A stretch of 43,778 nucleotides of DNA, taken from positions 1 to 43,778 of the forward strand of contig JAGGDU010000069.1 of NCBI GenBank assembly GCA_018457135.1, read 5' to 3'. The stretch's first letter is position 1, and the number at the start of each line of letters is the position of its first letter. Of this stretch, positions 1 through 8,488 are shown piece after piece. The stretch is from Trichodesmium erythraeum GBRTRLIN201. Its GTDB lineage: Bacteria; Cyanobacteriota; Cyanobacteriia; Cyanobacteriales; Microcoleaceae. Below the pieces are notes generated by a model. The model had not been told where the DNA came from. It made no database searches and saw only the letters and a list, made by a program, of their open reading frames with translations. The position numbers were made by a program, and so were the translations under genes.

Positions 1-342
1 TCTCATCCTTATTATTGGGCAGGGTTTACTATGGTTGGTAGTCCTTGGTAATAAAAATGGCCAACTAATATTCAACATCACCAACAATGTCGACCCCGAC
101 GAGGATGGCAATAAGGCCTTTACTATTGATGGCGATCGCCTCCTAGTTAACGACAGTGACGACCTAAATTATGAAACTAACCCCATTCTCAATATTACCA
201 TTGAAGCTAGTGATAGGGAATTGACTGATGCAGCTTTATGTCTGGACTAGCAATTCTGAGGGTGTGGAAATCTGGGGATGCTCTGTTACCTCTGGAACAG
301 GAATTTAATATTGACCTGAATGGAGACGATATAATTTTCTAG
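1..342 (+). pseudogene. decayed C-terminal end of a cadherin-like/VCBS surface protein
   Basis: The first open stretch, ending with a stop at 248-250, encodes a cadherin-like segment: a GNKNGQLIFNIT motif, then DPDEDGN, FTIDGDRLLV and DLNYE, as in repeated adhesion domains of large cyanobacterial exoproteins. After the stop the match continues in other frames: QLYVWTSNSEG in one, then a segment ending LEQEFNIDLNGD in another, stopping at 340-342. Tryptophan-rich repeats ending in a DLNGD-like motif are common at the tails of such proteins. At least two frameshifts are therefore needed to read it. The 5' part lies outside the window. Family assignment is by motif only; I am fairly sure that it is broken, less sure of the parent family. 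Confidence 0.6.
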
Positions 343-505
343 TACTCATTCCTATGCACATAGGTTAGGCGATTAAAAAATTATAATGCACAAAAGGGGG
401 TAATATCATCTCCAGATAATCAGTGATCAAAAAGTATATGGTTTGTAGTAGGGCAAGGGCCTTATCTGCACTTAGGGCTTTGACCTTATTACAAACTTTA
501 ATTAT

Positions 506-1454
506 ATAGTTATTTTAAATAAGAATGAGACACTATTTGGCACAATAATTACGAATAATTTCATCAATAGATGTATTGATAGGTGAATACATTCTAGCTT
601 TTTTTAATGCATTAAAATCATGTTCTTAGTCATTTAAATCAGGAGAGTTTTTTGACAAAAATAGTAATTGATGACCCCCTGCTTCTACTAATTCTCTAAT
701 AACCTTTTTTCGTTAGAATTGGTTAATTCTCCATAATTAGTAAACTGAGAATTTTTAATAATGGCAAGAAATGTTTATCTAACCATTGTTCAAATACCAC
801 GGTATTTAGGGTTCCTTTAAATATAATTGGTGCTATTGAATTTTTTTCCTTTTTTATTCTCCCAGCTACTAAATTTTCTCTTTTACCTCGTTTTCCCTCT
901 TACTCAGCATCAACTTTTTTCCCTTTTTTTGACCAGGCATAAATATAGTATTGATTATCTTCAAATCTTGATTCATCAATAAATATAAGGCTTTTGCCTC
1001 AAAATTTTTTGATGAAATCTCGTAGTTTATGAATAATATTTTATCCTTTATTCTCTATTTATTTCCCTATAACGAAGTTGTTTTTTTTAAGGAAAATTCA
1101 TTTTTTTCAAAGCATAAAATATAGCTGTAGGATTAACTCCAATTTTTTTATCTCTGTCTACCAATTTAAACTCTGGATTTAGTTTGATATCTTTTTCTAA
1201 TTCTTTCTAATCTAATTTTATTCGACGAAATTTTACCTTATTTGCTTCCAATTTTGGGCGAGATCACTATCTATATATCGAAGTTATTCCTATCCCAAAT
1301 ACATGAGCTGCTTCGGTAATAGTACCACCATTTTCTACAAAATTTATGACTTTTTGTCTGAAGTCTAAATTGTAAGGCATGGTTAAAAATAGTTTCTACT
1401 TTACTTAAAATTATTATACTCAATTTTTGTCTCAATTTTAATTAAAACAACTAT
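506..1454 (-). mobile_element. degenerate IS630-type insertion sequence with terminal inverted repeats
   Basis: Imperfect terminal inverted repeats are visible: 506-531 and the reverse complement of 1429-1454 agree at 22 of 26 positions. Between them lies a decayed transposase on the minus strand. Flanking sequence is TA-rich, in keeping with TA-targeting IS630/Tc1 elements, but I cannot fix the target duplication. The element is about 0.95 kb, a normal size for the family, and is inactive. Confidence 0.75.
533..1380 (-). pseudogene. IS630-family transposase, multiple stops
   Basis: Reading down from an ATG at 1378-1380 gives MPYNLDFRQKVINFVENGG and then an HTH (EAAHVFGIGITSIYR), typical of IS630 OrfA-type N-termini. 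Two stops follow directly where W-L is expected before SRPKLEANK. Further stops follow after KFRRIKLD and after ALKKMNFP. The DDE half is recognisable in other frames: IIFKGTLNTVVFEQWLDKHF, then SKNSPDLND followed by a stop, then DFNALKKARMYSPINTS, ending in a stop at 533-535. The gene is clearly dead. Confidence 0.8.
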
Positions 1455-1850
1455 AACTATTTAACCGGACACGATATGACCGGAAATTACCCTTTTAAAG
1501 CAATGGTTTATAAATATCTTTTTTAGCATAAAACTTGACAAAAAAGAGAATTTATAAATTTGCTATTAAATGGATATTTTGAAAGAGTAAATGTGTTTAA
1601 AAATATATTTTTTTTCTACCAGATGTAGTTTTGAGATAATTCTCCCCCCCCCCATCCCCTTCCAGGTCAGGTAGAAAAAGTTTTAGACATTCCTGATCAA
1701 GGATAGCCTTTTAGAAGGAATTTAGGGGCTAACTACTGAAGCCGAATAAGAGCGACAAAGTGGGAGAAATATTAAGAAATTTTGTCCTTGACATTATGAC
1801 AATTCTAAGCTGTAAAATTATATCTAAAAATCTTAGAGAAAGGTAAAATT
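1455..1850. other. spacer after the IS remnant, no gene seen
   Basis: AT-rich, with a run of C at about 1645-1655 that is unusual for this window. I see no coding signal. The promoter of the downstream gene at 1851 probably lies in the last 100 bases, but no clear -35/-10 pair stands out. Confidence 0.4.
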
Positions 1851-2453
1851 ATGGGTTCTTGGCAAGATAGGTTAAATAAATTTACAGGTAAAACTCGATT
1901 TGTTGTCTCTCGTTTATTCATTCACTTAGCAGGTTCAGAGGTAACACCCTTATTAGGTGTTTTAAACAAAGCTGCTAGGGAAGCCGTTGGATCAGAAGGT
2001 GACTTACAACAAGTAGGAGAAGAACTTGTGGAAGTCTGTAAAACTCTACTACAATACGACACCTACTGGCAGTCCGCCGCTAATGAAGGTGATGTTGTTT
2101 GGGACGAGGCAGAAGCAGGAGACTTTTTTGATGAACTGTTTACAGACTCTGCCCAACGCTATCTAAGTTCTGGGGAAAATGAAGACTACGGAGAAAATAA
2201 TGAACCTTTAACCTTACCTCCCACCGGTAATTTAGTCGTAATGATAACAGCTGCTTTTGAGGGAGAAGTGCCAGACATTGAAACTGACCTTGCGAGTATA
2301 GAAGCTATGACTCAGGCATTAAAAGCTTTAATTAATTTACATTATCAAGAAAAATTACGGGGTATTCAAATACATTTTTCACCAGCACGTTTAGGAGATG
2401 AGTTAGATAATGAACAACTATTAGTCAATTTTTCTGAATTAATTCCCTTGTAA
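1851..2453 (+). CDS. DUF1517-like conserved cyanobacterial protein
   Basis: A 200-residue protein without signal peptide or membrane segment. The N-terminal part (MGSWQDRLNKFTGKTRFVVSRLF) leads into a helical acidic region. The C-terminal half has the LVVMITAAFEGEVPDIETDLASI pattern and ends near IHFSPARLGDELDNEQLLVNFSELIPL, resembling the DUF1517 C-terminal domain found in cyanobacteria and plastids, where a strand like 'LVVTLLVAxEG' is followed by 'W(T/S)P...GDxLSxxEL'. Its function is unknown. The ATG is preceded by GAGAAAGG (about 1836-1843), a plausible ribosome site. It stands alone between an IS remnant and the minus-strand Rieske gene. I am confident that it is a real gene and moderately sure of the family. 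Confidence 0.8.
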   Translation: MGSWQDRLNKFTGKTRFVVSRLFIHLAGSEVTPLLGVLNKAAREAVGSEGDLQQVGEELVEVCKTLLQYDTYWQSAANEGDVVWDEAEAGDFFDELFTDSAQRYLSSGENEDYGENNEPLTLPPTGNLVVMITAAFEGEVPDIETDLASIEAMTQALKALINLHYQEKLRGIQIHFSPARLGDELDNEQLLVNFSELIPL

Positions 2454-2652
2454 TATCAAGCCAGTTGAATACTTATTAGAGTTGTTGGAGGAGGTGGGGA
2501 GGTCTGATACTAAAAATAGTAGGGACTTTATATACAAAACCCATAGGTCAGACCAAAGTTGGAAAACTAAAGTTAGAGTAAATATTCAAAAAAAAAAGGA
2601 ATAAACTATAGAGATAACTGTCTTAAATTAACAGAACTTACACACCTAAACA

Positions 2653-2717
2653 AGAAACCAGGTTTATGACCCTGACCATTATTGTTCAAACCAGGGAGTT
2701 TCCTCAACCCGGTTTCT
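2653..2717. repeat. inverted repeat of the AGAAACC/GGTTTCT type
   Basis: The arms at 2653-2664 and 2706-2717 are complementary at 11 of 12 positions, with CCCTG/CAGGG nested inside. Short AGAAACCNGGTTTCT-like palindromes are widespread interspersed repeats in filamentous cyanobacteria. This spacer (2454-2773) holds nothing else obvious. The hairpin could serve as a bidirectional terminator between the convergent genes, though it lacks a T tract. Confidence 0.45.
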
Positions 2718-2773
2718 ACATAGATCATGACTATATAGCATCAATTTCCGGGATTCAATTTATACTAATTTGA

Positions 2774-3745
2774 TCAAGCAGAATTTTCGGAGTAGAATTG
2801 ACTTGCCCAACTTCGAGACTGACGCACAGGGCCATCATTTTGATATAAAAGTGGATTACGAATATTTTTTTTATTCTCTAAAATACTCACATCTTGTTCA
2901 AAAGTTTCTAAAACATCCTGTTTTAACATCTTATTTAAAATCAAGCTTAAAGGAAAAGGTAGAACTTTTTTCACACTATAAAATATAGCAATATCAAGAT
3001 ACTCATTATTTATTGGTGTTCCTGTAAAAATAGTTAGCAAACCTAGCTTTAACTTTCCTTCTGTCCAGTAAAAACTCACATCATAAGCAGGTCCATAATA
3101 AATAGTAGTAACTGAGCCATCTTCCAATACTAATTTTCCCGCTGCTAAAGAAGATAAATTATATTTCTGGGACATTCTATGAGTTAACATTGGTCCGTCA
3201 ATTTCTACACCATAACTATGAGCGCTTTTAAAAGTACGGCTGTGCAAATTATATAAGTGAGAGACATCTACACTATTGTCCATATAATCTTGAAGAGTAG
3301 TGCGTACTTTCCACTGACGGACTAAACGTAGAGGAGTCCATTCCTCAGACATTAGTTCTGGTATTTGCGGTATTTCCCAGTCTGGTAATTTTCCTTGGTG
3401 GTGATGATACATCATTATTAGACCATTCAGCTCAAGTACAGGCCAATTTTGTATTTTGACTTGAGGTTTTGCTTTATTCGGATAAGGAGTCGCAGCACAT
3501 TGTCCATTTGTATCCCAAAACCAACCGTGGTAGGGACATCTTAGAGTCTGGCCTTCTATTCTACCCCCATGAGCAAGATGAGCCCCTAAGTGAGGACAAT
3601 GGGCATCAAAAATATGGGGTTTGCCATCTTCTGTACGAAACAGTACAAAGTCTTTTCCAAAATAATGAAGTGGTATAACTCCTTTGGTAGATAAATCTTC
3701 ACTTCTAGCAACACGAAACCAGCTATTAGGCAAATTTGAATACAT
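2774..3745 (-). CDS. Rieske non-heme iron oxygenase (Neverland/KshA-like)
   Basis: 323 residues, a normal length for a Rieske oxygenase alpha subunit. The N-terminal [2Fe-2S] Rieske domain shows C50-P-H52...C70-P-Y-H73-G-W. The catalytic domain has DNSVDVSHLYNLH (D160, H163, H168), the usual mononuclear-iron site, with D285 in FEQDVSILENK a candidate third ligand. The tail DGPVRQSRSWASQFY resembles the sterol-acting Neverland/DAF-36/KshA branch rather than classical ring-hydroxylating dioxygenases. It would take electrons from a ferredoxin or a reductase; a ferredoxin gene lies about 3.5 kb away, but nothing proves pairing. It is divergent from the HisS-like gene with about 90 bp between their likely starts, suggesting a shared control region. 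The substrate is unknown. Confidence 0.85.
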   Translation of the reverse strand: MYSNLPNSWFRVARSEDLSTKGVIPLHYFGKDFVLFRTEDGKPHIFDAHCPHLGAHLAHGGRIEGQTLRCPYHGWFWDTNGQCAATPYPNKAKPQVKIQNWPVLELNGLIMMYHHHQGKLPDWEIPQIPELMSEEWTPLRLVRQWKVRTTLQDYMDNSVDVSHLYNLHSRTFKSAHSYGVEIDGPMLTHRMSQKYNLSSLAAGKLVLEDGSVTTIYYGPAYDVSFYWTEGKLKLGLLTIFTGTPINNEYLDIAIFYSVKKVLPFPLSLILNKMLKQDVLETFEQDVSILENKKNIRNPLLYQNDGPVRQSRSWASQFYSENSA

Positions 3746-3835
3746 AATTATTTTTTTTTGAATATAGACAAAAATCAGCTATTAGTTTATTTGGATAGCG
3801 ATCGCTTACCAAAGCTAAAAATTAAAAAATATTTT
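3746..3835. promoter_or_regulatory. short divergent intergenic region
   Basis: Ninety bases separate the Rieske start (ATG on the minus strand, ending at 3745) from the preferred ATG of the HisS-like gene at 3836. Both promoters must lie here or inside a neighbour. I see no convincing -10/-35 pair or operator palindrome. A HIP1 site sits at about 3798. Confidence 0.4.
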
Positions 3836-5389
3836 ATGCAAACTATCAAAGTAGAAAGAGTCACAGGAGTTAACGACATTCTCCCAAGTACCTACCAGAT
3901 AGATCAACAAATCAAAAGTATACTGAGTAGCAATTTTGAGTCCTATGGATATCGACCCATAGATGTACCACTCATAGAATATACCGAACTCTATCTAAAA
4001 AAATCTGGTGAGGATATTATTTCTCGTCTCTACGACTTCATTTACCGCAACCGTCGCCTCTGTCTAAGACCAGAATTTACAGCTTCAGTGGTCCGTGCTT
4101 ATTTAGACAATTTACAAGAACTACCCCTGCCAGTGCGACTTTATTATATGGGGCCAGTATTTCGTTATGAACAGCCCCAGAAAGAAAAATATGGACAGTT
4201 TACTCAAATGGGAATAGAGTTAATAGGTGCCACAGGAGCGATCGCTGATGGGGAAATTATTTCTATGGCCTGTCAAGGTTTAGATCGTCTAGGTTTAACT
4301 GAATATCAAACATTTATCGGCCACGTTGGAGTCCTCAATAATTTTCTTGACCATCTTCAGCTAGACACTCGTCTTCGTAGTTTTCTACTTACTCAGATGG
4401 AAACTCTAAGAATAGAAGGTAAAGAGATAGTAGAAAGTCGACTTTCTGAAATCTATCCTGCTTTTAAAAAAAATAATTTTTTGGCAGAACAACTAGATAC
4501 AAATACGACAACAAAAAAAATCACAGATATCCTACAAAATTTAGAAGAAAATGAGGCAAGAACAGCAATTTTTAAGTTGCTGGAAAGTATGAATATAGAA
4601 CTTACAAGTACTCGTACACCAGAAGAAATAGTTGACCGTTTGTTAATTAAAATTAAACATCAAGATCAAACTAAAGAGCTAAATCAAGCATTAGAGTTTA
4701 TGACAGAATTGAGTCAACTCAAAGGAGAGCCTCAAGCCATATTCAAAGAAATAAAAAAACTACTTTCGGCTTATGGTATTGATGATTATGGTTTAGCAGA
4801 ATTACAAGATATTTTGAAAAGTTTAGAAGCTTTTAATATTGACAAAAATCGTATTAGTCTTGACCTGGGAATTAGTCGGGGTCTTCAATATTATACAGGT
4901 ATGGTTTTTGAGATTTATGACAGCAAGTTAGGAGTAGAAAGAAAATTATGTGGTGGAGGTAGATATGATGATTTGGTTGTCAGTTTAGGAGGTAAACAGG
5001 AAACTCCTGCCACTGGTTTTTCCTATCTCATGGAAGAACTCAGAAAAGAATTAACAGAAAAAGCTCATTTGAGTTTCAATAATTATCAATTTGTTGAAGC
5101 TCTAGTAGTTGGTTTGACTAGAGAAGATTATAGTGATTCTGTGAGAGTTGCTGAAAAATTAAGAAGCCTAGGCTTGCGAATAGAAACTGATGTTATTGGA
5201 AGAGATATTCAGAGTAATATTGAGTATGGAAATCAGCAGAAAATTTCATTTTTAATTATTGTAAACTCTACCGAAAAAAAAGGTGGTAAGGTGCTTTTGC
5301 AAAATCTAGATTCAGGAGAACAAAAAAAATTAGAGTTGCATGAAGTAGTACATCAAGTTAGAAATATTAAAGATAATACCAATTGTTAA
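3836..5389 (+). CDS. hisS: HisS/HisZ-like class II synthetase homologue
   Basis: I choose ATG 3836 (517 residues), because homology begins at its VERVTGVNDILP; a TTG at 3758 would add 26 unrelated residues. The fold is class II HisRS: RPEFT at 78-82, motif 2 GPVFRYEQPQKEKYGQF at 106-122, RGLQYYTG at 348, CGGGRYD at 372, then a C-terminal anticodon-binding-type domain (about 425-510). Oddities: RPEGT is RPEFT, the motif 2 loop GRYRQF is EKYGQF, and RGLDYY is RGLQYY. The stretch ELIGATGAIADGEII...IGHVGVLNNFLDHL reads like HisZ, the regulatory subunit of short HisG. A roughly 100-residue helical insert (about 200-330) makes it longer than usual HisRS (about 430). It could be a true HisRS, a HisZ-like regulator with an added domain, or a repurposed enzyme. 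It lies upstream of a long HisG and is divergent from the Rieske gene. Confidence 0.75.
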   Translation: MQTIKVERVTGVNDILPSTYQIDQQIKSILSSNFESYGYRPIDVPLIEYTELYLKKSGEDIISRLYDFIYRNRRLCLRPEFTASVVRAYLDNLQELPLPVRLYYMGPVFRYEQPQKEKYGQFTQMGIELIGATGAIADGEIISMACQGLDRLGLTEYQTFIGHVGVLNNFLDHLQLDTRLRSFLLTQMETLRIEGKEIVESRLSEIYPAFKKNNFLAEQLDTNTTTKKITDILQNLEENEARTAIFKLLESMNIELTSTRTPEEIVDRLLIKIKHQDQTKELNQALEFMTELSQLKGEPQAIFKEIKKLLSAYGIDDYGLAELQDILKSLEAFNIDKNRISLDLGISRGLQYYTGMVFEIYDSKLGVERKLCGGGRYDDLVVSLGGKQETPATGFSYLMEELRKELTEKAHLSFNNYQFVEALVVGLTREDYSDSVRVAEKLRSLGLRIETDVIGRDIQSNIEYGNQQKISFLIIVNSTEKKGGKVLLQNLDSGEQKKLELHEVVHQVRNIKDNTNC

Positions 5390-5943
5390 AATTAATGCTA
5401 TACTTAGGTAATACTTCAATTATTAAGTAATCAACATCTGCTCAATAACTCTTTTGAGAATAATGAGCTAGTAGTACGTTAATTATTATTAGATGAAAAT
5501 TATACGTAAAATCCTAACTATTATCAATAAAATGTAGATTGTTTTTGATAGATTGTATCAGCATTCAGCTATCAGCTTGATAACAATTTTTGGGTTAATA
5601 AACTAGATTCAAAAAAAAAATATAATGATGCAAAACTATTTCATTTGATTCAAATTTATATTGGTTCATATAGTGAGTTTAAATCTTATCTGTTACTCGC
5701 TTACTACCTTCATTAATTAGATATTCAAAACACGAATTTCTGGTTAAAAAAGTAGTAGAAATTAAACTAATAATTGCTGGATTCATGAAAAAGCCGATAG
5801 CTGAATTATTAGTAAATATCCTTAAGCAAAACCACCAAAAAATTAGATTTCAATTTACCCCCTTTCAAGGGATGAGAAAAATATTAAATTCAGTATTTGA
5901 ATACTTATAATTTAGCAGGTAATACTAATAACTAATAACTGAA
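5390..5943. repeat. spacer with an inverted repeat pair flanking about 215 bp
   Basis: Arms 5563-5577 (ATTCAGCTATCAGCT) and 5792-5806 (AGCCGATAGCTGAAT) are reverse complements at 14 of 15 positions. The 244-bp unit between the HisS-like gene and hisG could be a small non-autonomous element. A weak hairpin, CTCAA/TTGAG near 5440-5457, may end the upstream transcript. No coding signal otherwise. Confidence 0.35.
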
Positions 5944-6960
5944 ATGACAAAAGATCAAACTTTAAGAATAGCCTTACCAAGTAAAGGTGCTTTGGCAAAG
6001 GGAACAATGAACTTATTGTCAGCCTGTGGTTTGGGTGTATCTAGACCCAATGAAAGACAATATTTTGGTTCAATTCCTGCTTTACCACAAGTAAAAGTTT
6101 TATTTCAAAGAGCAGCAGATATTTTTACAAAGGTAGAAGAAGGAAGTGTAGATTTAGGAATTACAGGTTATGATGTGGTTTGTGAAGAAGGTCAATCACA
6201 TGATGATGTAATAGTAATTTGGGATAAGTTGGGTTATGGTAAATGTAAATTAGTCTTAGCTGTTCCTGAAAGTTGGGTTGATGTTTCTTCTATAGAAGAT
6301 TTAGCAGAGTTAACTCTCTTATTTAGAGATAAAGGAAAAAATTTGAGAATTGCGACTAAATATCATCATCTAACTCAAAAATGGCTCTATGAAAAGTTAA
6401 TTGTACATTTTTCTTTAGTGGCAGTTCAAGGTGCAATGGAAGCCGCACCAAGTATGGGATATGCTGATATGATTGCTGATATAACTAGCACTGGTACAAC
6501 TCTCAGAGAAAATCGTTTAAAACAAATTGAAGGAGGTACACTTATAGAATCTCAAGCTTGTTTAATTGGTAATAAACGCTTGTTACAAGAAAATAAAATT
6601 AAATTAGAAACAACTCAAGTATTTTTAGAGTTGCTCGAGGCACAAATGGAGTCGAAAAAGTATGTTTCAATAACAGCAAATGTAGATGGAAAATCACTAG
6701 ATGAAATAGGCGATCGCCTCATGTATAAAAGTCAATTAACTGGTATTGCTGGTCTACAAGGACCAACTATTGCTAAAGTATATTCTAGGGAAAAAAATAG
6801 CTTGTATGCTGTGACAATTGTAGTTAAACAAAGTATGTTATTGCCAGCAATTAACCATCTGAGAAATGTAGGTGGTACAGATATGACAGTTTCTTCTCCT
6901 AGTTATGTTTTTGGTTCCCAGTCTCAAATTTATGAGTCATTTTTGTCAAAGCTAAAATAA
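5944..6960 (+). CDS. hisG: long-form ATP phosphoribosyltransferase (plant-like HisG)
   Basis: Catalyses ATP + PRPP to phosphoribosyl-ATP, the first step of histidine synthesis, if active. At 338 residues it is the long form: an N-terminal catalytic part (LPSKGALAKGTMNLL at 11, LGITGYDVV at 71, PRPP loop DITSTGTTL at 179-187) plus a C-terminal HisG_C regulatory domain (about 235-338) with the feature GIAGLQGPTIAKVY and ending NVGGTDMTVSSPSYVF. GLQGPT, VGGxxxxVSxxxYxF and LRENRLKQIEGGTLIESQA resemble plant ATP-PRT. Cyanobacteria generally use short HisG plus HisZ, so this is unusual and may be a second, transferred copy. It follows the HisS-like gene after 554 bp on the same strand, probably under its own promoter. 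Start ATG 5944 fits homology; no strong Shine-Dalgarno. Confidence 0.85.
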   Translation: MTKDQTLRIALPSKGALAKGTMNLLSACGLGVSRPNERQYFGSIPALPQVKVLFQRAADIFTKVEEGSVDLGITGYDVVCEEGQSHDDVIVIWDKLGYGKCKLVLAVPESWVDVSSIEDLAELTLLFRDKGKNLRIATKYHHLTQKWLYEKLIVHFSLVAVQGAMEAAPSMGYADMIADITSTGTTLRENRLKQIEGGTLIESQACLIGNKRLLQENKIKLETTQVFLELLEAQMESKKYVSITANVDGKSLDEIGDRLMYKSQLTGIAGLQGPTIAKVYSREKNSLYAVTIVVKQSMLLPAINHLRNVGGTDMTVSSPSYVFGSQSQIYESFLSKLK

Positions 6961-7282
6961 TCTTTTATCCCTGGATAAATGAGCTCTTTTTAAGGAAAAA
7001 TATTTACTTGATCTAGCCTATCTTTCATACCATTTATAAAAAAATTCTACATTTTATTTAGCTGAGGATATGGCAGATGAGGTAGTAGCGTTGCATATAA
7101 TTTTCACACAAACAAAATAAGAATAATTAATACCCACTCTGACTAATAATAATCATAAAGGTTATTTACCCCATGTTAATTCTTAATAATTAAAGCCTTG
7201 TTTAAGTATAGTATTATTTTTTTCATCCTTTGGTATAATATAATTTTTGAATTAATAAGTTTAAACTTTTAAATAAACTAAA
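6961..7282. other. AT-rich spacer, nothing recognised
   Basis: No coding signal. TATAAT-like strings near 7235-7245 could be the -10 region of the ferredoxin gene, but in such AT-rich DNA they carry little weight. Confidence 0.3.
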
Positions 7283-7510
7283 ATGCCACATACAATTGTT
7301 ACTAATATTTGCGAAGGTGTTGCTGACTGTGCTAATGCCTGTCCAGTTGCTTGTATCCATTCAGGGCCAGGTAAAAATAATAAGGGAACTGATTGGTATT
7401 GGGTTGATTTTGATTCCTGTATTGACTGCGGAATTTGTTTGGAAGTTTGTCCTGTAGAAAAAGCAGTACTTGCTGAGGAAAGACCTGAATTACAGCAGAC
7501 TCCAGAGTAG
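7283..7510 (+). CDS. bacterial-type two-cluster ferredoxin
   Basis: 75 residues, soluble electron carrier. Cysteines C10, C16 and C20-P form the first half; C46-x2-C49-x2-C52-x3-C56-P the second. This is the arrangement of 7Fe/8Fe ferredoxins: C20, C46, C49 and C52 would hold a [4Fe-4S] cluster, while C10, C16 and C56 suit a [3Fe-4S] or second cluster; C24 is an extra cysteine. The sequence start MPHTIVT and the segment GPGKNNKGTDWYW closely recall a short cyanobacterial bacterial-type ferredoxin of about 75 residues (Synechocystis Ssr3184-like, from memory). The N-terminal pattern makes ATG 7283 the certain start. It is monocistronic. The partner enzyme is unknown; the Rieske oxygenase is the nearest iron-dependent consumer but is not linked transcriptionally. 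Confidence 0.92.
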   Translation: MPHTIVTNICEGVADCANACPVACIHSGPGKNNKGTDWYWVDFDSCIDCGICLEVCPVEKAVLAEERPELQQTPE

Positions 7511-7903
7511 CTCTTAGATGGGAAGAATTTAATTAAAAAATAGGGATAAACTTAGTGCTAGTTTGCGATCGCTATTTGATATTATAACAACCATTATCCT
7601 ATAATAAATTATATGTAAAATTTGACATTTATACATAATTGAAATTTGTAGAAATTTAATCTCCAAATCTCTACCTAGTAAATAGATTAGTTTAATTATC
7701 TGAGCTATATTTCCTGAAAGCAAAAAATAATAATTAGGGCAATAGACCCAATTTCTTTTTTTGTACTTAATATCATTTATCTTTGAATACCCACTTTGGA
7801 AAACTCTAGGGAATGGGGAATAGAAAGTAAAACGAATAATTTTTGCTTTCTAACCCACCCTAAAAAAATCTATAAACAAATTCTTAACTGAACCGTATTG
7901 ACT
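7511..7903. repeat. spacer holding one copy of a dispersed repeat
   Basis: The segment about 7776-7820 (TTTGAATACCCACTTTGG, then AGGGAATGGGGAATAG) matches the 5' half of repeat copies near 13088, 35276 and 37781. The rest is AT-rich with one HIP1 site at about 7566. No gene seen. Confidence 0.4.
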
Positions 7904-8488
7904 TTAAATTCGACTTAACAATTTACTGGCATAGAGTTCTTTTGGCATATCCTCAACTCTAGCTCCTTGCTGGTGCAGCTCTAGCTTCATATCCTTGGAC
8001 AAACCGATAGCAAGAGCAAATTTTGTCTCAGTCACATTCACTTTAGTTATCTTTATATCTCTGAGGTCAGCACCACTTAAATTGGCACCACTCAAATTAG
8101 TACCAATTAAAGTTGCTTTATGTAAATTAGTACGACTCATGTCAGCATAACTGAGATGAGCATAACTTAAAATTGCCCCACTCAAATCTGCAGCACTTAA
8201 GTCAGCCCCACTTAAATCTGCACCAGTTAAATTTGCACGAGTTAGGTTAGCACCACTCAAATTTGCACCACTCAAATTTGCACCATATAAATTAGCACCT
8301 ATCAAAGTAGAATTATACAGATTAATACCAATCAAATTCGCTCTAAATAGATTAGCTCGGAACAAGTTAGCACGAAACAAATTTACACCAGCTAAACTAA
8401 CATTATTAAGGTTAGCTCGAAATAAATCAGTATCTCGAAAATTTCGTTCTCCGGCAGCATAACGTTCTAACAACCGTTCAACTTCCAT
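7904..8488 (-). CDS. pentapeptide-repeat protein
   Basis: 194 residues. After a short helical lead (MEVERLLERYAAGERNF) come roughly 24 pentapeptide units of the A(N/D)LXX type between residues 17 and 145 (for example ANLFR, ANLSG, ADLSG), which should fold into a right-handed quadrilateral beta-helix. A non-repeat C-terminal cap (VNVTETKFALAIGLSKDMK, then QQGARVEDMPKELYASKLL) follows. No signal peptide, so cytosolic. Such proteins are very numerous in cyanobacteria; some inhibit DNA gyrase but most have no assigned role. Nothing nearby tells its job. The gene is certain, its function unknown. Confidence 0.92.
   Translation of the reverse strand: MEVERLLERYAAGERNFRDTDLFRANLNNVSLAGVNLFRANLFRANLFRANLIGINLYNSTLIGANLYGANLSGANLSGANLTRANLTGADLSGADLSAADLSGAILSYAHLSYADMSRTNLHKATLIGTNLSGANLSGADLRDIKITKVNVTETKFALAIGLSKDMKLELHQQGARVEDMPKELYASKLLSRI

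Noticed and set aside
7529-7723. 64-codon minus-strand frame
   Set aside because: Hydrophobic but in AT-rich DNA, no ribosome site, no recognisable family.
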